DNA of 64,000 nt from Paenibacillus faecis. Its GTDB lineage: Bacteria > Bacillota > Bacilli > Paenibacillales > Paenibacillaceae. The translations under genes were made by a program, and so were the position numbers. Shown here piece by piece: positions 1 to 8,732 of this stretch. The stretch is from the NCBI RefSeq assembly GCF_008084145.1, contig NZ_VSDO01000003.1:558001-622000 (forward strand), given 5' to 3'. Under the pieces are notes generated by a model that was not told the origin of the DNA, made no database searches, and was given only the letters and a program-made list of their open reading frames with translations. How positions within the stretch are numbered: the first letter of the stretch is position 1; the number at the start of each line of letters is the position of its first letter.

Positions 1-1
1 C

Positions 2-190
2 GATCAGCAGTTTGTAGGTGAATTCTTCCCCCGGTTGACCACCGTCCGACAACCGGAGGCGCAAATGGGAAGCATCGGCGTCGATTTGCTGCTCCAGCTG
101 ATCAATGGGGAGGTGATGCCGGCTGCTGTAACGAAGCTCGCCCCTCAGTTTCTTGTACGCGAGTCCACGGCACCTGTAAGGCAAACCTAA
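2..190 (+). CDS. LacI/GalR-family transcriptional regulator, C-terminal fragment (partial)
   Basis: The reading frame is open from the left window edge to TAA at 188-190 and gives about 62 residues. It carries the ligand-domain end typical of LacI/GalR regulators: LTTVRQP, a helix beginning MGSIGVDLLLQLI, and a terminal LVRESTAP block. The DNA-binding half lies outside the window. The gene ends about 20 bp before the kinase gene and points the same way, so it probably heads or belongs to the sugar operon downstream and regulates it in response to a sugar (inference). The effector cannot be told from this fragment. Confidence 0.88.
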   Translation, partial: DQQFVGEFFPRLTTVRQPEAQMGSIGVDLLLQLINGEVMPAAVTKLAPQFLVRESTAPVRQT

Positions 191-212
191 ATATATAGGA
201 GTGAAACGAGTT

Positions 213-1196
213 GTGAGGTACTTTTTGGGCGTTGATGCAGGCGGAAGTAAAACCTACGCGGTTATTGCGGATGAACAAGGCGGCGTCATCGGTGTAGGTC
301 AAGGGGGAAACGGAAATCATCAAAAAAATCGGGAGCAGGCGGAGGCCAATCTTCATCGGGCCGTCACGGAAGCACTCAAAGCTTCGGGACTTACGCAGGA
401 ACAGATTGAGTTCGCCTGGTTCGGCCTTGCGGGAGCGGACAGGGAGTCCGACTTCCGGATTTTGCGGCCGATGATCCGGCGGCTCGGGCTGCCGCGAACC
501 GATATTTCCTGCGATACGTGGATCGCACTGCGGGCAGGCACGGAAAAGAGCTATGGCGTGGTCCTGATTTGCGGATCGGGCGTAAACTGTGCCGGTAAAA
601 ATCCGCAAGGAGAGACTTACCAATGCGGCGGGTTTGGCTACCGGTTTGGCGACTTCGGCGGAGGGTACGATTTGAGCGCCGAGGTGTTCCGCAGTGTGAT
701 GCGAGCGGATGATGGAAGAGAGAAGCCCACGGTTTTATCGGAACGCTTAACGAGTTTGCTGGGCTATTCCCATGTTTCCGAGCTTAGGGAGGATTACTTG
801 GACGATTTCAGAGACTTGCCTCCCCATATTGCGGAACTGCTGTTTCAAGCCGCGGAGGAAGGCGATGAGGTGGCTGCCGGTCTGTTGATCAAGCAGGGAG
901 ACGAACTTGGCCTTGCCGCCTCGGCGACGATCCGTCAACTGGGCATGGAAACCGGTACGTTTGACATCGTTCTTGCCGGCAGCCTGCTGACAAAAGGGGA
1001 TCGCTCCGGAATCATCCGGGAAGCCATTGAACGAATCGTGAAACGGATGGCTCCAAATTGCACTTTACGGGTTTTAACCCGGGAGCCGGTCATCGGTTCG
1101 GTCGTTCTGGCCATGGAAAACAGCGGGATGCAAGTAAACCGCGAGATGCTTGATCGCCTATCGCTGGCGGCAATGCCGCAAACCATAAAATGCTAG
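213..1196 (+). CDS. BadF/BadG/BcrA/BcrD-type sugar kinase (N-acetylglucosamine kinase-like)
   Basis: About 327 residues with an ASKHA-type ATPase fold. The N-terminus has the phosphate-1 motif LGVDAGGSKTYAVI, a middle block reads CGSGVNCAGKNPQG, and GGFGYRFGDFGGGYDLS follows; this order is characteristic of N-acetylglucosamine kinases of the BadF/BadG family, whose usual length is near 300. The frame opens with GTG at 201, but AGGAG at 197-201 sits about 11 bases ahead of the in-frame GTG at 213, so 213 is preferred. It lies between a LacI regulator and a GH4 phospho-glycosidase in a sugar ABC operon. The inference is that it phosphorylates the imported sugar in the cytoplasm to make the substrate for the GH4 enzyme. 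Substrate unproven. Confidence 0.8.
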   Translation: MRYFLGVDAGGSKTYAVIADEQGGVIGVGQGGNGNHQKNREQAEANLHRAVTEALKASGLTQEQIEFAWFGLAGADRESDFRILRPMIRRLGLPRTDISCDTWIALRAGTEKSYGVVLICGSGVNCAGKNPQGETYQCGGFGYRFGDFGGGYDLSAEVFRSVMRADDGREKPTVLSERLTSLLGYSHVSELREDYLDDFRDLPPHIAELLFQAAEEGDEVAAGLLIKQGDELGLAASATIRQLGMETGTFDIVLAGSLLTKGDRSGIIREAIERIVKRMAPNCTLRVLTREPVIGSVVLAMENSGMQVNREMLDRLSLAAMPQTIKC

Positions 1197-1239
1197 TCTT
1201 CATGAACCACAAATCGAATGAGTGAAGGAAGGGGCTATT

Positions 1240-2538
1240 TTGAAGGAAACACTGAAACTGGTTGTCGTCGGAGCGGGGTCTTCTTATACTCCGGAGCTTA
1301 TTGAAGGCGTTATCATGCATCACAAAGAGCTGCCGGTCGGCGAAATATGGCTGGTGGATATCGAAGAGGGAGTGGAAAAGCTGCACACGATTGCGGAGCT
1401 GAGCAAGCGTATGATTGCCCAATCCGGACTTCCGATTACCGTATGCGAGACCCTTGATCGCAGAAAGGCCATCGCCGGAGCGGACTTTGTCTGCACGCAA
1501 ATCCGGGTAGGTATGCTGGAAGCGCGAAAATGGGACGAATTGATTCCGCTGAAGTACAATGTCATCGGTCAGGAGACGACCGGACCCGGAGGCATGATGA
1601 AGGGCCTGAGAACAATTCCGGTGATCCTGGACATCTGCAGAGATATCGAGGAGCTTGCTCCGGACGCCTGGTTGTTGAACTTTACCAATCCGGCCGGCAT
1701 GGTTACCGAGGCCGTCCACAAATATGCCTCGGTAAAGAGCGTAGGCCTGTGCAACTCACCGATCGGTTTTCAAAAGTGGCTCTCCGAGTTTTTTGAGCTT
1801 CCGATCGAAAAGATCTATGCGGAATTTGTAGGGATTAATCATCTGCACTGGGTATCCGATGTGGTGATCGATGGGGTAAGCAGGCTGCAAGAGCTTATTG
1901 ATTATCCAAAAAGCTACAAGGCGAGCAATGTGCCGTTCGATGCCTGGGATCATCGCTTTTTGAATTCTTTGAAAGCGATACCATCCTATTATTTGAGCTA
2001 TTACTACATGACGGATGCAATGCTTGACGAACAGAAGGAAGCTGCGGCAACGACCGGATCGCGTGCTGAAGTGGTGAAGCAGGTGGAAGAAGAGCTGTTC
2101 GAGCTGTACCGGAACGTTGAGCTAAAGGAGAAACCGAAGCAGTTGGAGCAGCGCGGCGGCGCCTATTACTCTGAAGCGGCGGTGCTGCTGATGCGCTCCA
2201 TCTATAATGACTCGCGCGATATTCAGACGCTGAACGTAAGGAACGGCCGAACCATCGACTTTTTGCCCGAGGATGCCTCCATTGAAGTCAACTGTATCGT
2301 AACCAAACAAGGCCCGCTGCCGATCCCTCCGCAGAAAATTCCGGAATCCGTCAAAGGGCTGCTGGCGGCGGTGAAGCAATATGAGAGCTTGACGATCGAG
2401 GCGGCGGTGCATGGGGACCGGGACACTGCGCTGCAGGCGATGGTCCACCATCCGCTGGTGCCTTCCGTGACCGTAGCCGAACAACTCTTGGATGAAATGC
2501 TGGAGAAAAATAAACCGTATTTGCCCAAGTTTCATTAG
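1240..2538 (+). CDS. GH4 family NAD-dependent 6-phospho-glycosidase (6-phospho-beta-glucosidase-like)
   Basis: About 432 residues, the usual GH4 length. The N-terminal Rossmann motif is VVVGAGSSYTPELIEG for NAD binding. GQETTGPGGMMKGLRTIP and LLNFTNPAGMVTEA follow, as in LicH/BglT-type 6-phospho-beta-glucosidases. The divalent-metal ligands expected for the family are present: Cys171 in VGLCNSPIGF and His201 in GINHLHW. GH4 enzymes cleave glycosides by an oxidation-elimination route using NAD and a metal ion. The frame opens with GTG at 1222, but GGAAGGGG at 1227-1234 is ideally placed for TTG at 1240. It starts 43 bp after the kinase and stops 24 bp before the first permease, so it is in the same operon. 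GH4 normally follows a PTS; here an ABC transporter and a kinase take that place. Confidence 0.88.
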   Translation: MKETLKLVVVGAGSSYTPELIEGVIMHHKELPVGEIWLVDIEEGVEKLHTIAELSKRMIAQSGLPITVCETLDRRKAIAGADFVCTQIRVGMLEARKWDELIPLKYNVIGQETTGPGGMMKGLRTIPVILDICRDIEELAPDAWLLNFTNPAGMVTEAVHKYASVKSVGLCNSPIGFQKWLSEFFELPIEKIYAEFVGINHLHWVSDVVIDGVSRLQELIDYPKSYKASNVPFDAWDHRFLNSLKAIPSYYLSYYYMTDAMLDEQKEAAATTGSRAEVVKQVEEELFELYRNVELKEKPKQLEQRGGAYYSEAAVLLMRSIYNDSRDIQTLNVRNGRTIDFLPEDASIEVNCIVTKQGPLPIPPQKIPESVKGLLAAVKQYESLTIEAAVHGDRDTALQAMVHHPLVPSVTVAEQLLDEMLEKNKPYLPKFH

Positions 2539-2562
2539 ACTGTCCCAGAGGAGGGGAAACCG

Positions 2563-3489
2563 ATGAAGGCGGCTGCGAAGTCAAGTAAATGGAAGCAGTT
2601 AGGCAAACAATGGGATTTACAGTCCATGGTTTGGCCGGGCATCATCTTTGTCTTTATTTTCAGCTATATTCCGATGTATGGCGTGGTTATGGCGTTCCAG
2701 CAGTACGATATTTTCGCCGGAATCCTGAAGAGCCCTTGGGTTCAATTCATGAACTTCAAAATGTTCTTCCAAGCGCCGGAGTTTTGGAATGTGATGAGAA
2801 ATACGCTGGTGATTAGCCTGTTAAAGTTGATCATCTCCTTCCCGGCGCCGATTCTGCTTGCGCTGATGCTGAATGAAGTCGGGAACATGGCCTTTAAGCG
2901 TTTTATCCAGACCGTCAGCTACTTGCCTTATTTCCTGTCCTGGGTGATTGTATCCGGTTTTGTATTCTCGCTTCTGTCCGTGGATAACGGAACGGTGAAT
3001 TACTTGCTGGAGCGCTTCAACCTGATTCAGGAGCCGGTAAACTTTCTGGCGGTTCCGGAATACTTCTGGTCGATCCTGGTCAGCGTGAACGTGTGGAAGG
3101 AAGTCGGCTTTGCGAGCATCGTTTATCTTGCCGCCATCGCCGGCGTTGACCCGACCATGTATGAAGCCGCCTCCATAGACGGCGCAAGCCGATTCAAACA
3201 AATCTACTTAATCACGCTCCCCAGTATAGCGCCCATCATTATTATTTTCATGATTCTCGCCATCGGCAATCTCCTCAGCGCGGGCTTTGAAGACATTCTA
3301 CTGCTGGGCACCAATCCGATCCTGCGGGAATACTCCGATGTCATCGATACCTATGTTTATCGCGTCGGGATTTTGAATGCCCGATTCTCCTACGCGACAG
3401 CGGTGGGCCTATTTAAAGCCGTGATAAGTGTGATCTTGCTGGTGACAGCCAATAAGATCGCCCGCCGGGCCGATGTTAGTCTCTGGTAA
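2563..3489 (+). CDS. Carbohydrate ABC transporter permease, LplB type (CUT1)
   Basis: A 308-residue inner-membrane permease. Six hydrophobic segments are visible, the first around residues 20-45 (WPGIIFVFIFSYIPMYGVVMAF). The cytoplasmic EAA loop that contacts the ATPase appears near residue 205 as EAASIDGASRFKQIYLITLP. N-terminal wording and length match LplB-type permeases common in Paenibacillus, which pair with a YtcP-type partner. The ribosome site GAGGAGGGG lies just ahead of the ATG. It is followed by the second permease after 29 bp and forms the membrane channel with it. No ATPase gene is in the operon, so a shared MsmX-like ATPase encoded elsewhere probably energises it (inference). 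Confidence 0.93.
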   Translation: MKAAAKSSKWKQLGKQWDLQSMVWPGIIFVFIFSYIPMYGVVMAFQQYDIFAGILKSPWVQFMNFKMFFQAPEFWNVMRNTLVISLLKLIISFPAPILLALMLNEVGNMAFKRFIQTVSYLPYFLSWVIVSGFVFSLLSVDNGTVNYLLERFNLIQEPVNFLAVPEYFWSILVSVNVWKEVGFASIVYLAAIAGVDPTMYEAASIDGASRFKQIYLITLPSIAPIIIIFMILAIGNLLSAGFEDILLLGTNPILREYSDVIDTYVYRVGILNARFSYATAVGLFKAVISVILLVTANKIARRADVSLW

Positions 3490-3518
3490 GGGCTTCAACT
3501 TAAAGGGGGGAATGAAAA

Positions 3519-4409
3519 ATGAGACTAAGTCCGGGCGACAAAATCCTGCAGCGGACCATCTACATCCTGTTGACGTTGCTCGCGGTTATTATGCTTTATC
3601 CGTTCTGGAACTCGCTTGTGATTTCCTTCAACCAAGGGAGCGACACGGCGCTTGGCGGCGTAACCCTATGGCCAAGGGTCTTTACGTTCGAGAACTATTA
3701 CATCGTGTTCCAGGATAAGCGATTATTGAATTCCTTTTGGGTCACCATCCTTAGAACCTTGTGCGGCACGGTGTTGTCGGTCTTTTTCACGGCTCTCCTG
3801 GCCTATGGGATGTCCAAAAAAGCGTTGCTGTTCCGGAAGCACTACATGGTGTTCTTTATCGTAACCATGTTCTTTAGCGGCGGGTTGATTCCAACCTATA
3901 TGCTTATCCGTTCTCTCGGCATGCTCGACACGTTCTGGGTTCTGGTGATCCCCGGCATCATCAGCGTTTATAACATGATCGTCATTCGCACCTTTTTCGC
4001 GGCTCTGCCTGAAGGCCTGGAGGAATCGGCTAAAATCGACGGTTGCAGCAACTACGGCATTTTCTTTAAAATCGTCATTCCCGTCTCCGGCCCGGTACTG
4101 GCTACGATCGCTTTGTTCACGGCTGTGGGGCATTGGAACGACTGGTTTACGGGCGCGATCTACATCACCACGGATCACTTGCTTCCCATTCAGACGCTTC
4201 TGCGCCAAATTATGAACTCCAACATCATGACCGACATCGCCTCATCCAATGCCATCGCGCTGGATCATATGAACCGGAATCGGACGATTACGACAAAGTC
4301 GCTGACCATGGCCACGATGATGATCGCCACGATCCCGATTATTTTAACGTATCCCTTTCTTCAGAAGTATTTCGTCAAGGGGGTATTGATCGGCTCGTTG
4401 AAAGAATAG
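3519..4409 (+). CDS. Carbohydrate ABC transporter permease, YtcP/MalG type (CUT1)
   Basis: A 296-residue membrane protein with about six hydrophobic segments, beginning with IYILLTLLAVIMLYPFWNSL. The EAA loop reads EGLEESAKIDGCSNYGIFFK near residue 170 and is followed by an IVIPVSGPVLATIALF segment, as in MalG-like subunits. The C-terminus FLQKYFVKGVLIGSLKE is the usual end of YtcP-family permeases. AAGGGGGGAATG precedes the start. It completes the heterodimeric pore with the preceding permease; the binding protein follows 34 bp later. Confidence 0.93.
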   Translation: MRLSPGDKILQRTIYILLTLLAVIMLYPFWNSLVISFNQGSDTALGGVTLWPRVFTFENYYIVFQDKRLLNSFWVTILRTLCGTVLSVFFTALLAYGMSKKALLFRKHYMVFFIVTMFFSGGLIPTYMLIRSLGMLDTFWVLVIPGIISVYNMIVIRTFFAALPEGLEESAKIDGCSNYGIFFKIVIPVSGPVLATIALFTAVGHWNDWFTGAIYITTDHLLPIQTLLRQIMNSNIMTDIASSNAIALDHMNRNRTITTKSLTMATMMIATIPIILTYPFLQKYFVKGVLIGSLKE

Positions 4410-4443
4410 CAAGCTCCATATTCTATAGAAAGAAGGGGAACAA

Positions 4444-6087
4444 ATGCGCAAACGCATGAGATGGATATCGCTTCTGATGGTCTCTTTATTTGTTGTGCTG
4501 ACAGCTTGCGGCGGGGGAGGCAAGCCGGACGCATCGCAGGAAAATAACGGGGGAACACCCGATGCCCAGGCCGTCGATGACGGCAGCGGAATCAAGCCGG
4601 TGACCTTCAGCTTCTATGGGCATTACGACTGGCTTACGACAGCGCCTTGGGCCGAGAACGAAGCGACGAAGTGGATCCAGGAAAACCGCAAGGTGACCGT
4701 TGAGCCGATACAATCCGGAGGGGCCGCCGCGGAAAAGTTTAACACGATGATCGTCAGCAACGATCTGCCGGATGTCATTTTTACCGATCGGGGGGCAACG
4801 GTGGAACGACTTGCGAAAGCGGGAAAGCTCGTGGCGCTGGATGATTACTATGAGAAGTATCCGAATTTCAAGAAGTATGTCAAAGAGTCCACCCTGAATC
4901 TGCTTCGTTCCGAGGACGGAAAAATATATCAAATTCCAAACTGGTATACCTCGGGACAATTCGGCAACGGCGGCTGGATGGTCAATAAAGATATATATAA
5001 CGCGCTTGGCAGACCGGTGTTGGAAACCTTCGATGACTTATATCAATATTTATTGCAGGTCCGGGACAAATATCCGGATGTCGTGCCTCTCGAAGTCGGG
5101 GAGAAGGGGGCCGGACTTGAAATGATGTATGGCGGCTTCCGGGAGAATGCCACCAGCAAGTTCATTTCCCTCAAGGGATATCCGGAAGGCGACAAGCTGG
5201 TCTCCATCTATGATGATCCCGCTTTTAGCGAGATGATGCTATATATCAACAAACTGTTCCGCGAACGCCTGATTACGCAGGATGCGCTGCAGCAAACCCA
5301 GGACGCCGTCAAAGAAAAGGTGAACACCGGCCGGGTCGCGGTCATGATTGAATCCAACATCACCACCTATGGTGCGGAGGGGCACCGCGCGCTGACGGCG
5401 AGTAATCCGGATAGCGGTTATGAAATCATATGGCCGATTCATAAAGCCGGATTGGATAAAAACAAGGTGTTTGTAAGCGGTTTCGAAACGTTGGGTTGGA
5501 ACGTAAGTGTGATTACGACCAGCGCCAAAGACCCGGAAGCCATCTTCGCTTACTATGACTGGATCACCGGCCCGGAGGGGCAAAAGGTTCTGTTCTTCGG
5601 ACCGAAAGGCTTATACTGGGATGAAGAAGATGCGGACGGAGCGCCGATTCCGAACGAGAAGTACAAGTCGACGCCGGCCAACGAGCGTACGGAAACCATG
5701 AGAAAATTCGAGGACTTTAACTGGGCGGGAAATACGACATTTATCGATACGGCCAAAATGAGTCTGGAGGCTTCGCTTTCCGCGAATCAAAAATCCTGGG
5801 AGACGATAGCGCAGTCCACCGTAACCTGGAAAACCGCAATGGATATTACGGAATTTGTGAATACCGACCCGGTGCCGGATACGGAAATCGGCATCATTGC
5901 CCAAAATATTCATGATATCCATACCGTTGCTTTTGCCCAGATGGTCCATGCGAAATCGGATGCCGAAATGCTGTCGGCCCTGGAGACGGCCAAGAAGAAC
6001 ACCGCCAAAGCCGGGCTGGATAAGCTGCTCCAATTCAAGACCGAAAGATGGCAGGAGAACGTCAACAAAATCAAGGCGACTAAGTAA
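4444..6087 (+). CDS. Extracellular solute-binding lipoprotein of the sugar ABC transporter
   Basis: 547 residues beginning with a lipoprotein signal: basic MRKRMR, a hydrophobic core, and lipobox LTAC with Cys21, followed by a glycine-rich linker. The mature part has the type I/II periplasmic-binding architecture of LipO/YtcQ-family proteins, for example DLPDVIFTDRG near residue 100, and the length is typical (about 500-560). It would be tethered to the outer face of the membrane and deliver an oligosaccharide to the two permeases encoded immediately upstream. The ligand is unknown; the neighbouring GH4 enzyme and the secreted glycosidase-like protein suggest a small glucoside. The ribosome site AAGAAGGGGAAC is clear. 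Confidence 0.92.
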   Translation: MRKRMRWISLLMVSLFVVLTACGGGGKPDASQENNGGTPDAQAVDDGSGIKPVTFSFYGHYDWLTTAPWAENEATKWIQENRKVTVEPIQSGGAAAEKFNTMIVSNDLPDVIFTDRGATVERLAKAGKLVALDDYYEKYPNFKKYVKESTLNLLRSEDGKIYQIPNWYTSGQFGNGGWMVNKDIYNALGRPVLETFDDLYQYLLQVRDKYPDVVPLEVGEKGAGLEMMYGGFRENATSKFISLKGYPEGDKLVSIYDDPAFSEMMLYINKLFRERLITQDALQQTQDAVKEKVNTGRVAVMIESNITTYGAEGHRALTASNPDSGYEIIWPIHKAGLDKNKVFVSGFETLGWNVSVITTSAKDPEAIFAYYDWITGPEGQKVLFFGPKGLYWDEEDADGAPIPNEKYKSTPANERTETMRKFEDFNWAGNTTFIDTAKMSLEASLSANQKSWETIAQSTVTWKTAMDITEFVNTDPVPDTEIGIIAQNIHDIHTVAFAQMVHAKSDAEMLSALETAKKNTAKAGLDKLLQFKTERWQENVNKIKATK

Positions 6088-6133
6088 ATTCTTGTTGGAT
6101 GAAAAAAACACTATTTTTTAGGGAGGCAAGAAT

Positions 6134-7870
6134 ATGAGGGTTGCGCTAAGGGCGAGGTTCATGGCGGTGCTAAGTTTGGTATTGTCTTTTTCGGTAACAG
6201 GTACTTCGGGTTCGGTGTTGGCGGCGGCGGAGAGCCATCCGCCCTTTGAAACGGAAGTCATTGTAAGAACGGTGAACCAGTTTAAGAACAAGGCGGATGT
6301 GCTGAACTTCGTCGCGATGTCCAAACGCTACGGCGTCGATGTCATCAGTATGAACGTCAAGCAGGATGAAGATGACGAGGTGCCGTCCGGACGGGTATTC
6401 TATCGAAGCGACATCGCGCCCATAGCGCAGGGATACGAGAATTTCGACGCACTCCGGGAGGTCTTGACGGCGGCTCATGACGCCGGAATCCAGGTTCATG
6501 CCTGGATTCCGCAATTCCACGACCAGGAGGCCTTCCGGAAGCATGCGGAATGGCAGATGCAATCATTGGTGAACGGAGTCCAAACCCCATTTAAGGGCGC
6601 TAACGGCAACGAATACTTCGTGAACCCGCTTCATCATGAAGTACAGCAGTATGAGCGGTCCATTATCCGGGAAGTGATTGAGAATTATCCCGTTGACGGC
6701 GTAGTATTGGACTGGATCCGTTTCGACAATTACAACATGGACGTCAGCGATTACACGGTGGCGAAATATCAGGCGCAATTCGGCTATTCCCCGCTTGACA
6801 TCGACTTCGAGACGGATTCGCCTCAGCGAGAGCAGTGGAACGCATGGCGAACCGAACAAATCGGACAGTATGTAGGCGATATCCGTCAGGATATTTCCCA
6901 ATCCTCGAATCCGGATTTGCGGCTCGGCGTGTATATTTTGCCGCCGGAATTCAGGGAGGTCGGGCAAGACGTATCCAAGTTCAAGCAACATATCGATTTT
7001 GTCGCCCCTATGGCGTATTTTGACGACTGGGGTTTCAACAGCGATTGGGTCTACAGCACGGAATACGGCATACTCAAGGACACGAGTGACCGGATCAGCG
7101 GCCATCCCGTGGACATTGTGGCCACGCTGGATAATGACTGGACCGATGATGAATATCAGGAGGTCTATAAAGGCATCCGCGATAATTATCCGGGCGTGAA
7201 GCGCCTTTCCTTCTTTGCCTACGGGACTTGGCCCGAAGCCGAGCTGGCGAAAATCAACGAACGTACAACGTGGCCGACGCCCGACTGGACGCCTCCGGTC
7301 GAGCAGGATTATCCGGCTCAACTGCCGGCAGGCTGGAAGGCGAGAAATATCGGCTCGATGCCGGGGAATGCGGCATACCACTCCTCCAAAAAGCAATTTA
7401 CAATGAGCAGCCGCTCCACGGATATTTGGGGGAGAGCCGATCAACTGAACTTTGTGTATCAACCCGTTAAGGGCGACGCCGAGATGACCCTTCAGGTCCG
7501 GTCGATGGACCTTATGAGCGGTTGGGCCAAAGCCGGCATTATGATCCGGGAGTCGCTGGACGCCGATTCGAAGCACGCGGACATGATGCTTACCTCCGAG
7601 AACGGCGCAGCCTTCCAGTATCGCGTAGACACCAAGGGAATTACAGCCGACCGGACTGCGGATGCATCCACTCCAAGCTGGCTGAAGTTGAGCCGAAAAG
7701 GCAACACCTTTACCGGTTCGATTTCAACCGACGGGAAGAAGTGGCAAACGGTCGGAACCGTTAATATCTCTATGAGCCGCCAGGTTTATATCGGCATGGC
7801 GCTAAGCAACCCTGGAGATGATCCGGGAAGCAAAGCCGTGTTCGGAAATGTGAAGATCACTGCCCGATAG
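6134..7870 (+). CDS. Secreted glycoside-hydrolase-like protein (GHL10/DUF187 type) with C-terminal concanavalin-like domain
   Basis: 578 residues with a signal peptide (hydrophobic MAVLSLVLSFSVTGTSGSVLA, likely cut after LAAAE). Residues about 40-370 look like a TIM-barrel of the GHL10/DUF187 glycosyl-hydrolase-like group: ISMNVKQDEDDEVPSG early, then VHAWIPQF, VDGVVLDWIRFDNYN with acidic residues on a strand end, and DFVAPMAYFDDWG. Residues about 400-578 resemble a DUF1349/LamG-like beta-sandwich (AGIMIRESLDADSKHADMM). It is the last gene of the sugar operon, 46 bp after the binding protein, and is followed by a terminator. The inference is that it releases the sugar which the transporter imports. 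Substrate unknown; the barrel could also be a non-catalytic glycan-binding domain. Confidence 0.75.
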   Translation: MRVALRARFMAVLSLVLSFSVTGTSGSVLAAAESHPPFETEVIVRTVNQFKNKADVLNFVAMSKRYGVDVISMNVKQDEDDEVPSGRVFYRSDIAPIAQGYENFDALREVLTAAHDAGIQVHAWIPQFHDQEAFRKHAEWQMQSLVNGVQTPFKGANGNEYFVNPLHHEVQQYERSIIREVIENYPVDGVVLDWIRFDNYNMDVSDYTVAKYQAQFGYSPLDIDFETDSPQREQWNAWRTEQIGQYVGDIRQDISQSSNPDLRLGVYILPPEFREVGQDVSKFKQHIDFVAPMAYFDDWGFNSDWVYSTEYGILKDTSDRISGHPVDIVATLDNDWTDDEYQEVYKGIRDNYPGVKRLSFFAYGTWPEAELAKINERTTWPTPDWTPPVEQDYPAQLPAGWKARNIGSMPGNAAYHSSKKQFTMSSRSTDIWGRADQLNFVYQPVKGDAEMTLQVRSMDLMSGWAKAGIMIRESLDADSKHADMMLTSENGAAFQYRVDTKGITADRTADASTPSWLKLSRKGNTFTGSISTDGKKWQTVGTVNISMSRQVYIGMALSNPGDDPGSKAVFGNVKITAR

Positions 7871-7891
7871 AATTAGGATAGATGCGTTAAA

Positions 7892-7936
7892 AAGCCGCCC
7901 TCCGGTGGGTCATATAGACCCCTGGAGGGTGGCTTT
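7892..7936 (+). terminator. Rho-independent terminator of the sugar operon
   Basis: AGCCGCCCTCC pairs with GGAGGGTGGCT around a loop containing GGTCATATAGACC. The hairpin has A-rich and T-containing flanks and lies 22 bp after the last operon gene, between convergent genes. Confidence 0.85.
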
Positions 7937-7967
7937 AGTCAATCGGGGTAAATATGAAGCTCTTCGC

Positions 7968-8732
7968 TTACCGGCTTACGGTGTAGTTTTGTCCGTAGTT
8001 GTTATCCCAGTAAGTTTGTCCATTGACGGTGTAGGAAATCGCGTACTTGATTTGCGATACACTGGGAGCAATATGATCGACCGTAAAATGCCAAGCCTCG
8101 ACACTGTCGTCGGAGTTTGCCGGCATTGAAAAGGAGGCGTCGGCTTCTTTCGTGGTTGCCCAGTTATCGGTGGTATATTTGATTTTGACCTGTTTGCTGA
8201 AGCCTAAATTTTTGACATAAACGCCACCCAGAAAGGTGTCCTGGCTTATTTCATCGTAGGAGCGAAGGACGTTCGGTTTCCCGAGAATGGTGGAACTTTC
8301 CGTGTAGCGGCTGACGGAGTAATTATGACCGTTGTTATTGTCCCAGTACGTTTGCCCGTTGACCTCATACTTGATGGCGAACTGGATCGTTTCGGCATTG
8401 GCGAGCTCGGGATGCGTATTGTTCATGCTGTTCGTGGATATGGAAAAACCCCACTTTTCATGCCCTGCCTCGGCTGGCCCTTCATAGGAGGCGTCCGTAT
8501 CGTACCATGTTCCGTCTCCGGGAGTATAGTGAATCGTTACGTTTTTTTGAGGACTCAGATTGCTGACGTCCACTTTGCCGCTGAATCCTACATAGCCAAA
8601 CTTGTAAATATAGAGATTGGCCGAAATCAGTTGAACCGGCTGGTCACTTGCAAAAGCCGCTTGCGCAAACGTTAGCATAAACATCGCAACTAAACACAAC
8701 CCCGACACCAACTTCTTCACCTTACCGTACAT
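7968..8732 (-). CDS. Secreted protein with two tandem CBM21-type carbohydrate-binding domains
   Basis: 254 residues. A signal peptide ends near residue 28 (TFAQAAFA-S). The rest is two copies of a roughly 100-residue module. Each contains NVTIHYT or QVKIKYT, a W, a D-x-S-F/Y block, GHEKWGFSIS or VEAWHFTVD, and ends with NGQTYWDNN-x-G-NY-x-VSR. This pattern is the CBM21 family (starch/glycogen-binding and PP1 regulatory-subunit type). No catalytic domain is present, so it is a free secreted starch or glycogen binder (inference). The gene is convergent with the sugar operon and has AGGAGATGG ahead of ATG. A LacI-type palindrome lies about 130 bp upstream. Confidence 0.82.
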   Translation of the reverse strand: MYGKVKKLVSGLCLVAMFMLTFAQAAFASDQPVQLISANLYIYKFGYVGFSGKVDVSNLSPQKNVTIHYTPGDGTWYDTDASYEGPAEAGHEKWGFSISTNSMNNTHPELANAETIQFAIKYEVNGQTYWDNNNGHNYSVSRYTESSTILGKPNVLRSYDEISQDTFLGGVYVKNLGFSKQVKIKYTTDNWATTKEADASFSMPANSDDSVEAWHFTVDHIAPSVSQIKYAISYTVNGQTYWDNNYGQNYTVSR

